64,000 nt of DNA from assembly GCF_032921865.1 (NCBI RefSeq), contig NZ_CP136684.1, positions 4,254,501 through 4,318,500 of the forward strand, given 5' to 3'. Source of the DNA: Thalassospira lucentensis (GTDB taxonomy: Bacteria; Pseudomonadota; Alphaproteobacteria; Rhodospirillales; Thalassospiraceae). Shown in pieces: positions 17,712 to 26,590 of this stretch. Made by a program: the position numbers and the translations under genes. How positions within the stretch are numbered: the first letter of the stretch is position 1; the number at the start of each line of letters is the position of its first letter. The notes under the pieces are model-generated. The model saw only the letters and a list, made by a program, of their open reading frames with translations, was not told where the DNA came from and made no database searches.

Positions 17712-18692
17712 TCAGCGGCCAAGAACTTTATTAACGATGGCGGCTTCCGCTTCGAGATCAAGCTGCTTGTAAACCGGCTTTACAGCTTCCTTGAACGGTG
17801 CAAGATCGACTTCGCTGACTTCAACCCCGCTTGCGGCAACATCTTCAAGGGCTTTTTCGCCGAGTTCGATGGTCAGTTGCGATGCATAGCGGCCATCCTC
17901 AACCGCAAGATCACGGACGATTTTCTGGTTTTCGGGGGAAATGTCATCCCATGCATCGGCACCGACGACCAATGCGGTAACAAGCTGAATATGGCCGGTC
18001 TTGGTCACATTCTTGATCACTTCATACAGTTTGGCATTCCAGATTGCGGTCGGCTGGGCTTCGGCACCGTCAATCGTGCCAAGCTGCAAGGCAGTGTAAA
18101 CTTCGCCCCAGGCAATCGGGGTTGGCTCGGCCCCCATCGCGCGGATGGTTTCGATCCAGACTGGCGCACCGATTGTCCGCATCCGGACACCGGCAAGATC
18201 AGCAGGGCTTGAAACCGGGTGCTGCGTCAAGGCATGGCGCGCGCCCTGATACCAGTTCGATGCAATCATCACGAGGCCAGACTTCTCGCGAAGCTCGTCA
18301 CCCCAGGCGATATATTCATCCGAAAGGGCAAATTTGTCGGCCTGCTCGTAATTATCAAACAGGAACGGTGCCGACATGATCGCCAGCGACGGAACGAAAC
18401 TTGAAAGACGGGCAACATCGGTGACCGTTCCAATCGCGGCACCGGCACGGGCCTGATCGATCATCTCGGTGGTGTCGCCAAGCTGCGAATTGTGGAAAAC
18501 CTCGATAACCACTTCACCATTGGTGGCTTTTTCCACATCAAGCTTGAACTTCTCAAGCCCCTGCCCCATCGGGTCATTCGGTGCGAGAACAGTCCCGATG
18601 CGAAGCGTCGTTGCAGCCGTCGCAGGCATGCCTGCGGCAAGCGCCCCGGCAAGCACGGCACAGATTCCAAGTGTTTTCACAGTAAAGTTCAT
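17712..18692 (-). CDS. dctP: TRAP transporter solute-binding protein (DctP)
   Basis: A 326-residue periplasmic protein. A signal peptide (residues 1-26, ending ATAA) is followed by LRIGTVLAPNDPMGQGLEKF, the DctP fold opening. The conserved substrate-clamping Arg is in LAGVRMRTIGAP near residue 175. The gene leads a dctP-dctQ-dctM-gntR operon and has a GGGAGGA ribosome site. It captures a carboxylate for the permease. DctP ligands range from C4-dicarboxylates to sugar acids and 2-oxo acids; the sequence alone does not choose among them. Confidence 0.9.
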   Translation of the reverse strand: MNFTVKTLGICAVLAGALAAGMPATAATTLRIGTVLAPNDPMGQGLEKFKLDVEKATNGEVVIEVFHNSQLGDTTEMIDQARAGAAIGTVTDVARLSSFVPSLAIMSAPFLFDNYEQADKFALSDEYIAWGDELREKSGLVMIASNWYQGARHALTQHPVSSPADLAGVRMRTIGAPVWIETIRAMGAEPTPIAWGEVYTALQLGTIDGAEAQPTAIWNAKLYEVIKNVTKTGHIQLVTALVVGADAWDDISPENQKIVRDLAVEDGRYASQLTIELGEKALEDVAASGVEVSEVDLAPFKEAVKPVYKQLDLEAEAAIVNKVLGR

Positions 18693-19055
18693 TATGGAAG
18701 TCCTCCCGTTGGATTGGCGTTTTTGCCATTAATTGATATTTTAGTTTGTTTGAAATTTTAGATATGCGAGATCAATCTTGTCAACTGATTTCTCAACTTG
18801 TTAAAATTCATTAAAATCAACAACTTAAATGGTTTTATCAATTCTTCAGGCCGAGACTTGTAATAAACTTGGAAATGATTAGCCCCCCGCTCCAAACACG
18901 AAAACGGCGATCCGGAGCTGCCATATTCTGTACAAAGCCCCATCACATTTACCGGTCATCTTCGACAGACACGAAATAATCCGCATCACACGGAACCGTG
19001 ACTGAACCCTGCGGCAACGCGACGCGTAAAACGTGCAAAACAACAGGATCACACC
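18693..19055. promoter_or_regulatory. intergenic promoter region with possible GntR operator
   Basis: These 363 bases separate divergent dctP and cyclase genes. The part next to dctP (18730-18840) is very AT-rich and promoter-like. At 18775-18789 lies ATCTTGTCAACTGAT, which contains the GT...AC core expected of FadR-subfamily GntR operators, and a related CAACTTGTT follows at 18794. No reading frame in the segment looks coding. The operator call is tentative. Confidence 0.4.
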
Positions 19056-20654
19056 GTGACAACGGATACCGGGCACGCGCACACCTCCTCGCCCATTGTC
19101 GGGCAACCCGTATCGGACAGCACCATTGCGCCCAGTCACGCCATGCTTGTCCGTTACATTCTGTCGATGGCGGGCATGGCTTTCATCGATGTGTGCTTTT
19201 CCGGCGCTTATGTTCTGATCTCGGGCAACTTTTCGGTCATCTGGCGGGCGGCCATCATTAATGCCGTTATTCTGGTTGCCCTCAATACCGCCGGGGCAAT
19301 TTTGATTTTCCAACCGATTTTGCGGATGATCAATGCACTAGCGCACCAGCAGCCCATCAAACGCAGTACCGGCCTACGGCGCCTGCGCAAGCTTCATGTT
19401 CTTTCCGCAATCTGGGCCTTCATGGTCGGGCTTGCCTATTGCCTCGCCGCATTCGGTCTTGGCACCTTCAACGTCAATCAGGCCGACCTGCCAGAGGTTG
19501 ATCTGGCAACCAAAATCTACGCCGCGTCATGGTTCAGCTTTGCTTATGCCGCACATTTTGCGATCTATGCGTTTTTCGCCTCGGCCGACTGTGCTGAAAT
19601 CATTCGCAAACAGACACATGATCTTTGGGGAATTGAATATCATCCCGGACGCGGGCGCATCGGATTACGCTTGGCTATTGTGATCCTGGCCTTGACCATG
19701 ATTTCATCGGTAGCCATTCTGCTTGATATTACGCTGTTTCGCGATATCCGTGCAGCACAGGGACTAAGCGTTGAGCAAGCCGTGATCCTTGATGTGATTG
19801 CAACGGAAACTGCTGCCGTTTTGTGTCTGTTTTTCATCAGCCGCACCCTTACCCGTCCGATCGGACAATTGACCGAAGCCGTGCGTGAAATCGGCGCAGG
19901 ACAAACCACAACCCGTATCGCCGTCACCAGCGACGATGAAGTCAGCCGACTGGCATTCGAATTTAATCGAATGGCTGCGGGGCTGGAGGAAAAAGACCGA
20001 ATGCGCCGTGCGTTCGAACGCTATGTCAGTCAGGATGTGGTCGAACTGGCCATGAAACGTGAACAAAGCGGCGATCCCCGCGCGGCCGGGGAGCTTCGCT
20101 TTGCCACGGTAATGTTTACTGATATCAGCGGCTTTACGCGCCTGTCGGAGGATATGGAACCGGCTGATGTCATTGCCCTGCTGAACGAATATTTCGATCT
20201 GGTCAATGCACCGATCCGCAATCACCGCGGTGTGGTTCTGAACTATGTCGGCGATGCGCTTCATGCCGTGTTCAATGTCCTGCACGAAGATCCTGATCAC
20301 GCTGCCAACGCTGTACGAGCGGCCATCACCATGCAAAACATTACCCGCCATCATAAATTCGCAGGCACCATGAATGTCCAAACACGGATCGGTATTCATT
20401 CCGGGCCGGTGGTTGCCGGCCCTGTCGGATCGGGGGACCGGATCGATTTCACCATTCAGGGCGATACGGCCAACCTTGCATCGCGCCTTGAAGCCATGAA
20501 CAAGGAAACCGGCACCGAGATTCTGATCAGTGCCGCAACCCGAGAACTGGTCAATACCGCCACGGGCGGGACAATTGCCTTTAAAGCCCTGGGTTCCTTT
20601 ACCATTCGTGGTCGCCAGCAACCGGTTGACCTGTTCACCATTTCAGATGAGTAA
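19056..20654 (+). CDS. membrane class III adenylate/guanylate cyclase
   Basis: A 532-residue protein with about five to six hydrophobic segments up to residue 265, a HAMP-like linker (LTRPIGQLTEAVREIGAGQ) at 265-310, and a class III nucleotide cyclase domain at 345-530. Both metal aspartates are present: Asp356 in FTDISGF and Asp400 in VGDALHAVF. The transition-state pair Asn473/Arg477 is in DTANLASR. The base-selecting residues are unusual: Asn396 where adenylate cyclases have Lys and Thr466 where Asp is common. The GTG start has AGGATC upstream. The enzyme would make cAMP or cGMP in response to an unknown signal and sits just before an EAL gene. Confidence 0.85.
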   Translation: MTTDTGHAHTSSPIVGQPVSDSTIAPSHAMLVRYILSMAGMAFIDVCFSGAYVLISGNFSVIWRAAIINAVILVALNTAGAILIFQPILRMINALAHQQPIKRSTGLRRLRKLHVLSAIWAFMVGLAYCLAAFGLGTFNVNQADLPEVDLATKIYAASWFSFAYAAHFAIYAFFASADCAEIIRKQTHDLWGIEYHPGRGRIGLRLAIVILALTMISSVAILLDITLFRDIRAAQGLSVEQAVILDVIATETAAVLCLFFISRTLTRPIGQLTEAVREIGAGQTTTRIAVTSDDEVSRLAFEFNRMAAGLEEKDRMRRAFERYVSQDVVELAMKREQSGDPRAAGELRFATVMFTDISGFTRLSEDMEPADVIALLNEYFDLVNAPIRNHRGVVLNYVGDALHAVFNVLHEDPDHAANAVRAAITMQNITRHHKFAGTMNVQTRIGIHSGPVVAGPVGSGDRIDFTIQGDTANLASRLEAMNKETGTEILISAATRELVNTATGGTIAFKALGSFTIRGRQQPVDLFTISDE

Positions 20655-20812
20655 ATTGGCTTTTCCGATATGCCAGTCCGCAACTAAATGCGCCGCTCGA
20701 AATTTAGCCTTTTTTGCCAAACCCCAATCCCATATGTTTTAATGAAATAATTCATCATCTTGCAAGATGACGGGCCTTCGGGTGAGCGGCAAACCTAAAA
20801 GCGGAGACGATT

Positions 20813-21880
20813 TTGACCTTCTGCGAAAAGTGCGATCAGATACCGGAAATTGCGCCGAGCGAAGGCCGCCTTTACCTTTGGCCACCCGTTGCACATACAA
20901 CCGGTAAAATTCTCGCCAGTATCAAAAAGCTTGGGCATTCGGCAGAAAAAAGCGCGTCGGTTGCAACGCTTTATCTTGATTATGTTCGTCCGGGTCTGCG
21001 CCCGCTGATTGATGCAATTTCCGAAAACCTGCTGCCCGAGGAAATCGCCGACACCAAGGCGTTGATTATGGCTGGCAGCATGGAACCGCAACTTGACGAC
21101 ATTGCGCGCGTCACCTCGCTTGGTGCCATTCGCGCACAGATCGGCGCCGAATGGCTGGGCGACATGCTGCGGGACAATCGCCTGAAATCCGTTTTTCAAC
21201 CGATTTTTGCGGCTGAAAACATCACCAAGCCCTATGCGCACGAATGCCTGATCCGCGGGACCGATAAAACCGGCAATGTCATCACCCCGGATAAGTTGTT
21301 TGGCGCCGCCCAATCAGCCGATTTGCTGTTCCAGCTTGACCGGGCGGCGCGTGCGGCAAATGTTCGCAACGCGCACGAAGCTGGCATTTCGGGCAATCTG
21401 TTTATCAACTTTACGCCAAGTTCGATCTACGATCCGGATTCCTGCCTGCGTACAACGATTGACGTCGTTTCGGAATGCGGACTGGATCGCAACAAGGTTG
21501 TCTTTGAAGTGATCGAAACCGAAAAAGTGCGGAGTATCGAGCATCTTGGCGCGATTTTGAAATCCTATCGCGACTCAGGATTTCGGGTTGCACTGGACGA
21601 TGTCGGATCGGGCTATTCGACCCTGAACATGCTGCCGCAATTGCAACCCGACATCATTAAAATCGACCGGGATCTGATCGACCATGTTGATCAGGACAAA
21701 TACAAACAGGCTATCGTTAGCAAGCTGATCGACCTGGCCAAACAGCTCGACATCGATGTCGTAGCAGAAGGAATTGAACGTCAGGGCGAACTTGATTTCC
21801 TGACCGATTACGGCGTGGACTATGTGCAAGGGTATCTGCTTGGAAGGCCAAATGCCGTGCCTTTTGCCGATGGCGCATAA
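20813..21880 (+). CDS. EAL-domain cyclic-di-GMP phosphodiesterase
   Basis: A 355-residue protein. Residues 1-115 are an uncharacterised N-terminal region opening with a CxxC (Cys4, Cys7). The EAL domain follows from about 120: the signature is ECL at 144-146 instead of EAL but keeps the metal Glu. NFTPSSI, VFEVIETE, LDDVGSGYS, IKIDRDLI, AEGIE and QGYLLGRP supply the other metal and catalytic residues, so it should be active. It would hydrolyse c-di-GMP in the cytosol. The start is TTG with GCGGAGA upstream. It follows the cyclase gene by 158 bases in the same direction. Confidence 0.85.
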   Translation: MTFCEKCDQIPEIAPSEGRLYLWPPVAHTTGKILASIKKLGHSAEKSASVATLYLDYVRPGLRPLIDAISENLLPEEIADTKALIMAGSMEPQLDDIARVTSLGAIRAQIGAEWLGDMLRDNRLKSVFQPIFAAENITKPYAHECLIRGTDKTGNVITPDKLFGAAQSADLLFQLDRAARAANVRNAHEAGISGNLFINFTPSSIYDPDSCLRTTIDVVSECGLDRNKVVFEVIETEKVRSIEHLGAILKSYRDSGFRVALDDVGSGYSTLNMLPQLQPDIIKIDRDLIDHVDQDKYKQAIVSKLIDLAKQLDIDVVAEGIERQGELDFLTDYGVDYVQGYLLGRPNAVPFADGA

Positions 21881-21945
21881 GCCCAATCCAATTATTCTGT
21901 GACGCCATCTCTTGCCTACAGGGACGAGACACGGACGCCCCGCAG

Positions 21946-22869
21946 TTACCGGGCGACGCTTCGGAATTTTGCCGGGGTCAAGCCGGTGAAACCGCTAAAC
22001 CTTGTGGTCAGATGGGCCTGGCTTGAAAAGCCGGTGGCATGCGCGATATCGGCAACCGACAGTGCCGGATCACGCAACATCTGTTTTGCGGCCTCGATCC
22101 GGCGGCGCAGAACATATTTATGCGGTGCCTCGCCCACGGACTGGCGGAACATACGCGCGAAATGATAGGGCGAAAGCCCCGCCTCGGCCGAAATCTGTTC
22201 GAGTGAAAGCGGCTGATCCAGATTGGCTTCGATAAAATCAAAGACCCGGCGTCTGATTTGCGGCGACAGGCCGCCACGTACCCGAAATTCCAGATCCCGT
22301 TTCGAGGAATAGCTGCGCAGCATATGCCCCATCAGCATCTGCCCCGCACTCGACATTGCCATACGATCAGCCGGTGCATCCCAGTCCAGTGGCAACATGG
22401 CGTGACGGATTGTCTGCTCGATCAGGGGATCAAGGAAAAAGGTCTTTTCAGGGACTTCGACGGCGTTGGGTTCGATGTCGAACGCCTCGACCACCGCGCG
22501 TTCCCATGCAGAATGCGGGATATAAAGGTGGAACAGCTCGACCTCGCCATTGACCACCCAGTCCGATGTCAGATGCGCCGGCATCAGGCAACAGCGCCCC
22601 GGCCCGCCACCGGTTAGCGGATCGGGTCCGATCTGGCGTTTAATGCCGGTGCCACCGTTGACATAGAGGCTGATGGTGTGATGGTCGGGATCGGTATAGC
22701 GGGTCATGACATCCGCATTGCGCCGCCAGTGTGCGGCCGAAATGCTGTCGCCAAAATCGCCCGCATTCAGCAGTTCGGCATCACCGATCAGCTGATTATA
22801 GACTTCAAAATTCTGGTATCGACCATTGGGCACAAACATCTGCACGTCCTGTTTCTGAGGCCTGATCAT
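21946..22869 (-). CDS. AraC-family transcriptional regulator
   Basis: A regulator of about 307 residues. The C-terminal AraC domain is clear: LSLEQISAEAGLSPYHFARMF and IAHATGFSSQAHLTTRF. The N-terminal part is an effector domain without a recognised family. The start is uncertain: ATG 22869 is chosen because the longer version would reach 23049 and run almost to the start of the divergent DMT gene; ATG 22839 is also possible. It is divergent from the DMT transporter gene, its likely target. Confidence 0.78.
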   Translation of the reverse strand: MIRPQKQDVQMFVPNGRYQNFEVYNQLIGDAELLNAGDFGDSISAAHWRRNADVMTRYTDPDHHTISLYVNGGTGIKRQIGPDPLTGGGPGRCCLMPAHLTSDWVVNGEVELFHLYIPHSAWERAVVEAFDIEPNAVEVPEKTFFLDPLIEQTIRHAMLPLDWDAPADRMAMSSAGQMLMGHMLRSYSSKRDLEFRVRGGLSPQIRRRVFDFIEANLDQPLSLEQISAEAGLSPYHFARMFRQSVGEAPHKYVLRRRIEAAKQMLRDPALSVADIAHATGFSSQAHLTTRFSGFTGLTPAKFRSVAR

Positions 22870-23067
22870 CGCATTGCGGCACCATATTGCAAAGCCCGTC
22901 GTGCGAATGGCTGCATTGATTTGCGCAAGATTGTGAAAAACACCGCAAGTTCGTGAAAGCCGTACATCGCCCAAACAGTCTATAAACGGGCTTGGGATAT
23001 GCCCCACATATCGACCTTGTCCTGTTTTTCGCCCTGCCCCTCTCGTCACCGGAGTTGCCCCGTTATC

Positions 23068-23976
23068 ATGACCGCCCTGCTTTTTCTGATCGTCACGGCC
23101 TGCTGGGGATTTACCTGGTATGCGATCAAGCTCCAGATCGGGCCGATCCCGATTGAAATGTCGATATTCTACCGCTTCCTGCTAGCCGCCGTGGTGTTGT
23201 GCGGTTTTCTGATCCTGTCGCGCAAATGGCGACCGGTTCCGTGGCGGGCCCATCCTTGGATCGTGCTTCTCGGCTGCGGGCTGTTTGGCATCAACTTTAT
23301 CCTGATGTATTCGGCCACCGGCTATATCGCATCGGGGATTGTTGCGGTGATCTTTACCACCTCGACCATTTTCAATGCGCTTGGCAATTGGGCCTTTTAT
23401 GGACAGCGGCCGGGTCTGCGCTTTGTCTTTGGGGCGGCATTTGGCCTTGGCGGTATTGCCTGTCTGTTTGCCAATCAGATTTACGCGCTGTCGCATAATC
23501 CGCATGCCATCACCGGCCTTTTGTTTGCCCTTGGCGGGACGGCGGTGTTTAGCATGGGTAACATGGTTTCGGTCAAACTGAACGCCATGGGTATTCCCAA
23601 CCGCGATGCGGTGGCGCGTGGCATGGCCTATGGTGCGGTATTGCTGTTCATCTTTGCCCTGCTGCGCGGTCAGACGCCGGTCATACCGACCGATCCGGTC
23701 TATATCGGCGGTCTTCTGTATCTGGCCATTCCGGGCTCGGTCGTTGCCTTCATTGCCTATCTGGCGCTGGTGCATCGGGTCGGCGCAGGACGTGCGGCCT
23801 ATGTCACCGTCCTGTTCCCGGTGGTGGCCCTTACGGTTTCCACCTTCCTTGAAGGTTATGTCTGGACGCCGATTGGGGCGACGGGGCTTGTCATGATCTT
23901 CCTTGGCAATATCACGATATTTGCCCGCCTGCCCGGCGCAAAAGCCAGAGCCGCCAAAGCCGCTGCAAAGGCATGA
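23068..23976 (+). CDS. DMT-family (EamA) transporter
   Basis: A 302-residue inner-membrane protein with two EamA repeats, about ten helices. The opening MTALLFLIVTACWGFTWYAIK and the second-repeat end GAGRAAYVTVLFPVVALTVS are family-typical. It probably exports a metabolite or amino acid. The start at 23068 begins the first helix; the upstream extension is not membrane-like. It is divergent from an AraC gene and ends in a stem-loop shared with the convergent dehydrogenase gene. Confidence 0.82.
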   Translation: MTALLFLIVTACWGFTWYAIKLQIGPIPIEMSIFYRFLLAAVVLCGFLILSRKWRPVPWRAHPWIVLLGCGLFGINFILMYSATGYIASGIVAVIFTTSTIFNALGNWAFYGQRPGLRFVFGAAFGLGGIACLFANQIYALSHNPHAITGLLFALGGTAVFSMGNMVSVKLNAMGIPNRDAVARGMAYGAVLLFIFALLRGQTPVIPTDPVYIGGLLYLAIPGSVVAFIAYLALVHRVGAGRAAYVTVLFPVVALTVSTFLEGYVWTPIGATGLVMIFLGNITIFARLPGAKARAAKAAAKA

Positions 23977-23980
23977 ACAA

Positions 23981-24018
23981 AAAACGGTCGCCTGACGATA
24001 TCGCGGGCGACCGTTTGC
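23981..24018. terminator. rho-independent terminator
   Basis: A nine-base stem AACGGTCGC / GCGACCGTT with a 15-base loop is preceded by an A run. It separates convergent genes; the A run makes it more convincing for the minus-strand gene. Confidence 0.65.
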
Positions 24019-24022
24019 CAAT

Positions 24023-25018
24023 CTATGCCGGTTTGGCTTTGCGCCCCTGCCAGACTTCGGGGTTGATCATATGGATCGGATCGCCATTGGCATAGGCGAC
24101 CACCTGATCGAAAATATCGCCAAACTGCATGTCCAGCTCATCCTCGGTCACGAAGCCGACATGCGGGGTTGCCAGAACATTGGGATGGTTGGCAAACCGG
24201 TCATCCGGGTCGGTTAAGGGTTCGGTATCCAGCACATCCACTGCGGCCTTGCCCGGCCGCCCGGCATCAAGGGCCGCCAGAAGCGCGCCCGGTGCCACCA
24301 ACCCGGCCCGCGATGTGTTGACAAACAGGCTTCCGGGTCGCATCCGTGCGAGATCATCGGCCGTAATTATCCCGCGAGTTTCCGGGGTCAGGCGCATATG
24401 CACCGTGATGATATCGGGAGCTGCAAAGAACGCCTCGCGTGACGCGGCAACATCCAGCCCGTCATCAGTAGCGGCCTTGCGCGATGCCTCGGACGCCCAG
24501 ACCAGCACATTCATCCCGAACGCCTTGGCATAACCCGCCACCACGCGCGAAATCTTGCCATATCCGAGGATACCGATGGTTCGCCCGCGCAATGTCTTGC
24601 CGATCCCCATCTGCCACTGCCCGGCTTTAAGCGACGCGTTCTGTTCGACGATCTGGCGGGCGGATGCCATGATCAGCGCCCATGTCATTTCGGCCGCCGC
24701 ATAGGATGGCGCCTTGCCCGCCCCCTGTTTCGAACACAGCAACACGCCGCGTTTCGTGCAGGCATCGACATCAATATGGGTATAAGCACTGCGCTGGCTG
24801 ATCAGTTTTACATTTGGCAAATGTGCCAGCAATTCATCGGTGATTTTGGTGCGTTCACGAAACAGGACGACCGCCTCCGCATCGCCAATCGCGTGTGCCA
24901 GTTCCGCCGGATCATCATATTTCTGCCGAAGGATCGTTACGTCATGCCCGGCCAGTTTTTCATAGCATGGCAGATGAAAAATGCTGTCGAGATAGTCGTC
25001 AAGAATTGTGATCTTCAT
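24023..25018 (-). CDS. D-2-hydroxyacid dehydrogenase family protein
   Basis: A 331-residue NAD(P)-dependent oxidoreductase. The dinucleotide fold is at GILGYGKISRVVAGY near residues 146-160. The catalytic Arg lies in NTSRAGLV near 230, a Glu in DTEP near 259 and the His in ATPHVGFVTEDE near 283. The family reduces 2-oxo acids to D-2-hydroxy acids, or acts on phosphoglycerate-like substrates; the substrate here is unknown. ATG 25018 is chosen because the family-typical opening MKITILDDY starts there. Confidence 0.85.
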   Translation of the reverse strand: MKITILDDYLDSIFHLPCYEKLAGHDVTILRQKYDDPAELAHAIGDAEAVVLFRERTKITDELLAHLPNVKLISQRSAYTHIDVDACTKRGVLLCSKQGAGKAPSYAAAEMTWALIMASARQIVEQNASLKAGQWQMGIGKTLRGRTIGILGYGKISRVVAGYAKAFGMNVLVWASEASRKAATDDGLDVAASREAFFAAPDIITVHMRLTPETRGIITADDLARMRPGSLFVNTSRAGLVAPGALLAALDAGRPGKAAVDVLDTEPLTDPDDRFANHPNVLATPHVGFVTEDELDMQFGDIFDQVVAYANGDPIHMINPEVWQGRKAKPA

Positions 25019-25136
25019 TCCAAATCCCGCCATGTTTTACCGTATGTAAGGGCATTTATTCGCCGTGATCACGACACTTTGGGCGATACTCGCACCGGGA
25101 GAATGGTGGTGCAATACAGATCGTCCATATCCAATT

Positions 25137-25469
25137 TTATCGCCCTTTCCACCTTTGCTTTTCCTTCCGGTTTGCCTCTATGCGATCCTGTAAAAACCGT
25201 GAAAGCCGCCAACCGGGATTGTGCCGATCAGCCATAAGGCTGCGCTTGGCTGCGATCACATCACCATGCCATACCCCATAGACGTCTTGCAGCATCCAGT
25301 CTTCCATCGCCAGCATAGCGTCAACCTCGCGCAGGTTCCGCCGATACGCTTCGCGACGCACGCGCCATTTGGCCCCAAAACCCGCCATTCTGGCCCACAC
25401 CCCATCGGACCTGCTGGTCACGTCGGTTTTGGCGGCTACCGTCGGTTCGCATGAAATTTGCGCTGCCAT
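25137..25469 (-). CDS. DUF1127 domain protein
   Basis: A basic protein of about 110 residues. The conserved DUF1127-like helix is REVDAMLAMEDWMLQDV near residues 65-81, followed by a basic tail. Small Arg-rich proteins of this family in alphaproteobacteria are linked to phosphate, carbon and RNA metabolism, but most roles are unknown. AAGGATGATGG supports ATG 25469. It is divergent from the LysR gene. Confidence 0.65.
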   Translation of the reverse strand: MAAQISCEPTVAAKTDVTSRSDGVWARMAGFGAKWRVRREAYRRNLREVDAMLAMEDWMLQDVYGVWHGDVIAAKRSLMADRHNPGWRLSRFLQDRIEANRKEKQRWKGR

Positions 25470-25593
25470 GGCCATCATCCTTTTCAAGTTTTCCCAATCA
25501 CTGATAACGAGATGATGAGGATTTCTTATTGATGAGACAAACGAGAAGATTTAACATATTTGATTGGGAAAACTCATTAATTGGCAATCACAC

Positions 25594-26493
25594 ATGTCCT
25601 CTTTGCCCGAAAACCTGCCAAATCTTGATCTTGATCTGGCGCGGACCTTTGTCGCGATTTGTGAGACCGGCAACTTTTCGCGCGCGGCAGAACGGGTCAA
25701 TCGCAGTGCCTCTGCCATCAGTCTTCAGGTCAAGAAGCTTGAGGAAATTGTCGGATGCAGCCTGTTTGAACGCGAAACCCGCCGGGTACGACTGACCCCG
25801 GATGGCGAGGTTTTATTGGGTTTTGCACGACGTCTTCTGCAGCTCAATGATGAGGTCATGTCACGCTTCCGCACCCCGGATTTTGCAGGAAAAGTGCAGC
25901 TTGGCGTGCCCAATGATAACGGGATCATCGCCATTCCCGAAATCATGCGCCGTTTTGCCATCAGCCACCCGCATGTCGAGGTCGATGTCTTTCTTGGTCC
26001 GACCGCAAGGCTGCGCCAGCGCATTGCCGACGGCACCACCGATATCGCCGTTTTCAGCTATGACCCCGAACTTGATCCGCAACCGCCAATCCATAGTGAA
26101 CCGCTTGTCTGGCTTGGTGCTCGCAACGGAATGGCGATTGAAAAACGCCCGCTTCCGGTCGCACTGGCCGAACCGGGATGTTATTGGCGGGCGATGGCAT
26201 TGCGGGCGCTTGACGAAGCGGGGATCAATTACCGCGTTGCCTATACCAGCGAGTTTTGTCAGGCCCAGATTGCCGCAACCGAGGCTGACCTTGCGATCTG
26301 TCCGGTCCCGATCAGCGTGATTTCCGATCGCCTGATCCATCTCGATGCCCGCCACGGCCTGCCCAAGCTTGGCGAATACCGCATAACCCTGGCCAAGCGC
26401 CCCGGTACCGGCCCGGCAGAGGATGCCCTGGCGGAGCATGTCGTGAGCAGTTTTAAAATGGCGGCGGAGCGCGGCATGCGGCTTTTTGCCTGA
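25594..26493 (+). CDS. LysR-family transcriptional regulator
   Basis: A 299-residue LysR protein. The helix-turn-helix runs over residues 8-66 (LARTFVAICETGNFSRAAE and SASAISLQVKKLEEIVG); the effector-binding domain starts near 95 (GKVQLGVPNDNGI). ATG 25594 is preferred over a TTG ten codons earlier. It is followed at 97 bases by a DMT transporter gene and preceded divergently by a DUF1127 gene; either might be its target. Confidence 0.85.
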   Translation: MSSLPENLPNLDLDLARTFVAICETGNFSRAAERVNRSASAISLQVKKLEEIVGCSLFERETRRVRLTPDGEVLLGFARRLLQLNDEVMSRFRTPDFAGKVQLGVPNDNGIIAIPEIMRRFAISHPHVEVDVFLGPTARLRQRIADGTTDIAVFSYDPELDPQPPIHSEPLVWLGARNGMAIEKRPLPVALAEPGCYWRAMALRALDEAGINYRVAYTSEFCQAQIAATEADLAICPVPISVISDRLIHLDARHGLPKLGEYRITLAKRPGTGPAEDALAEHVVSSFKMAAERGMRLFA

Positions 26494-26590
26494 GCATTTT
26501 GATAGCCAGCGTTGATGTCCGAATCTGGCCAGCCAGCAACGCCAGCACGCTTTAACATCCATTCCGTCACCACCACATTTCAGACGGATC

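Noticed and set aside
20655-20812. c-di-GMP riboswitch before the EAL gene
   Set aside because: A small palindrome and a GGGCCTTCGGGT piece are present, but the conserved core of the GEMM riboswitches is not.
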